Shown in pieces: positions 62,617-64,000 of a DNA stretch of 64,000 nt. Under the pieces are notes generated by a model. The model had not been told where the DNA came from. It saw only the letters and a program-made list of their open reading frames with translations, and did no database searches. Location: positions 434,001 through 498,000 of the forward strand of contig NZ_LXTQ01000001.1 in assembly GCF_001645185.1 (NCBI RefSeq). The letters are read 5' to 3'. Both the position numbers and the translations under genes were made by a program. Positions within the stretch are counted from its first letter, which is position 1; every line of letters begins with the position of its first letter. Origin of the DNA: Methylobacillus sp. MM3. Its GTDB lineage: Bacteria; Pseudomonadota; Gammaproteobacteria; Burkholderiales; Methylophilaceae.

Positions 62617-63084
62617 ATGTGCGACGGTATCGAAATTGAAGGCAAAAAGATTATCTTCGGCGAAGGCCGCGACCTTTTGCCGATCACCCATGCTGATGAG
62701 GAAGTCAATTGGGTCATCTGGGGAGAACGCCGCGAAGGGGATTGTTATCCTCATGGAGGCTGGGTCCATCCAGGCGATTTGAAGTCCAGCTCCTGGAGAC
62801 CATGGCGCCCCAAAGAGGTCGTGATTCCCGCAGATCGTTTCATGGTGCGGAATGATCGCGGAAAGGCAGAATGGTTTCCGCTTGAGCCCGGGATGGGAAT
62901 ACGAGGCATGATGGCCTGCCGGGAATTGGAATGTCGGCTTTACATTGTGACGACTACTCCCCCGGAACAGTATGGCTGGGCACGCCGTTGGCCTGATGTC
63001 GTCACAACGTTGCCTAACCAGGTCAGCGCTATCGAATCAAAAAGGCCATCGCAATATGAGCACCCTGATTTGCTCCATGCTTGA
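62617..63084 (+). CDS. Hypothetical protein with distant SRAP-like pattern
   Basis: This 155-residue soluble protein begins MCDGIEIEGKKIIFGEG. I know no exact family. The order of features recalls the SRAP/YedK (HMCES) fold: Cys2 right after the start Met, VIWGERR, WRPKEVVIPADRFMVRN (compare the family's P-A-x-G-F-Y-E-W), then GKAEWF and LYIVTTTPPEQ, followed by RRWPDVV (compare T-I-I-T...H-x-R-M-P). The catalytic Glu and His of SRAP are not in place. No ribosome site is visible. The 140 bases upstream are AT-richer than the surroundings, and an attC-like half site lies just before the start, so recent acquisition is possible. Confidence 0.6.
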   Translation: MCDGIEIEGKKIIFGEGRDLLPITHADEEVNWVIWGERREGDCYPHGGWVHPGDLKSSSWRPWRPKEVVIPADRFMVRNDRGKAEWFPLEPGMGIRGMMACRELECRLYIVTTTPPEQYGWARRWPDVVTTLPNQVSAIESKRPSQYEHPDLLHA

Positions 63085-63141
63085 GTAGCCTTGCCTTTCC
63101 TTTTAGCAGGCGCGTCTGAAAGATGGCGCCCGATCAATAAA

Positions 63142-63166
63142 GAAAAGCCGGCATTGCCGGCTTTTC
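63142..63166. terminator. Bidirectional intrinsic terminator
   Basis: GAAAAGCCGGCA (63142-63153) and TGCCGGCTTTTC (63155-63166) form a 10- to 12-bp stem flanked by an A-run on one side and a T-run on the other. It works in both directions for the convergent hypothetical gene (+) and the LapD-like gene (-). Confidence 0.85.
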
Positions 63167-63190
63167 GCTTGCCTGGATGATAAGCCGGAA

Positions 63191-64000
63191 TTACCGTGCC
63201 TCCGGCCTCCCCACTCCATACCCTTGCACGCCATCCAGCCCCAGACTGCTCAACAGATTCAACTCTTCCTGCGTTTCCACCGAAACCGCAAACACCTTGA
63301 TCTCCAAGCCGTGGGCTACCTTGATCACGGACTCGATAAAGAACTGGTTGTCCTTGTTCTCCAGAATGCCGCGCACATAGCTGCCGTCGATCTTGATGTA
63401 ATCCAGCTTGAGCGTGCTGAGATAGCCAAAGGACGAGAAGCCACGACCAAAGTGATCCAGGCCGACGCCAGTGCCATATGTCGCCACGCGCGCAATGAAG
63501 TCGCGCAGCGCATCGACATTTTCGATCATCCCGTATTCGGAAACTTCGATCAGCAGCCTGGAAGCCGCAGCCGGCGCTTGTGCCAATTGGTCACATAACC
63601 AACTGACGAATTCGGCATTTTGCAGGCTGGCCGGGAAAAGATTCACGGCCACGGGCGTATCGCCATAGCGTTTTGCAGCAAGGCGCGCCAGCACTTCGAC
63701 GATCATGGCGCGGTCGAAATCCGTTGCCAGGCGCAGGCGTTTGGCAACCGGAGTGTAGACGACGGCAGGAATGACCGACCCTTGATCGTCGGTGAGACGC
63801 ATCAGGGATTCGTAATGCAGGATGGTATCCCGAGCGGAGTCGGCAGCGGCCTTCGCTGGCTGAACCAGCAGCGAAATCCGCTTGCTGGCGAGCGCTTCGC
63901 GCAGGATATCGCCCCACTGCGTGGCGGTGCGTATCGGCGTATCGCCGCCGGTCTTGCCTGGGTCAATCAGGTTGACCGCATTCGGGCCCTGCTGCTGGGC
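63191..64000 (-). CDS. lapD: LapD-like degenerate EAL-domain c-di-GMP receptor, C-terminal part (5' end outside window)
   Basis: The frame is open from 64000 to a TAA at 63191, giving the last 269 residues. It is an EAL domain with lost catalytic residues: EAL reads ESL (63803-63811), the DDFGTG loop is DHFGRGFSSFGYL, and AEGVE is AVSVET. VVYTPVAKRLRLATDFDRAM and VAVNLFPASLQNAEF are the usual fold elements. A non-catalytic EAL next to lapBC-type genes matches LapD, the inner-membrane receptor that on c-di-GMP binding sequesters the protease LapG and keeps the adhesin on the surface. The HAMP, GGDEF and periplasmic parts are outside the window, so a different GGDEF-EAL protein remains possible. 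Confidence 0.75.
   Translation of the reverse strand, partial: AQQQGPNAVNLIDPGKTGGDTPIRTATQWGDILREALASKRISLLVQPAKAAADSARDTILHYESLMRLTDDQGSVIPAVVYTPVAKRLRLATDFDRAMIVEVLARLAAKRYGDTPVAVNLFPASLQNAEFVSWLCDQLAQAPAAASRLLIEVSEYGMIENVDALRDFIARVATYGTGVGLDHFGRGFSSFGYLSTLKLDYIKIDGSYVRGILENKDNQFFIESVIKVAHGLEIKVFAVSVETQEELNLLSSLGLDGVQGYGVGRPEAR

Noticed and set aside
1-64000. tRNA, rRNA, CRISPR repeats, IS ends or prophage genes
   Set aside because: No cloverleaf, repeated spacer unit, transposase or phage structural protein was recognised on either strand by eye. A covariance-model scan would be needed for certainty about small RNAs.

Overview
The window is a gene-dense bacterial chromosome segment of moderately high GC. 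Gene content and protein style point to a Gram-negative betaproteobacterium, tentatively of the Nitrosomonadales type. Indicators are a pil-chp chemosensory operon, a CioAB-type cytochrome bd oxidase, EttA and Uup, an AsmA protein, a LapBC-type secretion system and many c-di-GMP proteins. The taxonomic call is inference. No rRNA, tRNA, CRISPR array, insertion sequence or prophage was seen.

Layout. 1-3000 (+): end of a family 2 glycosyltransferase, then the cydA-cydB-DUF2474 oxidase operon. 3069-7263 (-): four overlapping or closely spaced genes (RNB ribonuclease, spermidine synthase-like, RlmL-like rRNA methyltransferase, MazG-like pyrophosphohydrolase). 7421-17823 (-): pilG-pilH-pilI-pilJ-chpA, then a GGDEF/EAL protein with a ruined cyclase site and dodecin. 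18205-36727: mostly housekeeping and stress genes (FIST protein, HrpA, an orphan PqqA peptide, 1-Cys peroxiredoxin, S4 protein, YihY, a methyltransferase, YlqF, a YchJ-like protein, aldo/keto reductase, a small zinc-ribbon protein, RlhA, a diguanylate cyclase, dhaL-dhaK-rpiA, a lipoprotein, DoxX). 36810-39917 (-): a second membrane diguanylate cyclase and EttA.

40018-52517 (-) is the most unusual part: nine signalling genes in one direction with gaps of 1 to 63 bases. In transcription order they are an ANTAR response regulator, a 1011-residue globin-PAS-GGDEF-EAL-receiver-PAS protein, an HDOD protein, a GAF-PAS histidine kinase, a receiver-HD-GYP protein, a single-domain receiver, an MglA-like GTPase, a second soluble histidine kinase, and a receiver fused to a PilB/GspE-type secretion ATPase. 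I read this as an oxygen- or gas-sensing phosphorelay with c-di-GMP and small-GTPase branches that ends in a motor ATPase for a type IV pilus or type II secretion machine. I know of no named description of it.

52724-62473 (+): Rep helicase, an AsmA protein, Uup, and a LapB/LapC-type type I secretion pair. After a small SRAP-like hypothetical gene, the right edge holds, on the minus strand, the C-terminus of a LapD-like c-di-GMP receptor with a degenerate EAL domain. The window therefore joins c-di-GMP synthesis (two intact membrane cyclases and the globin protein), breakdown (EAL and HD-GYP) and output (LapD and a type I adhesin exporter) with surface-motility control (Chp, MglA, PilB-like ATPase).
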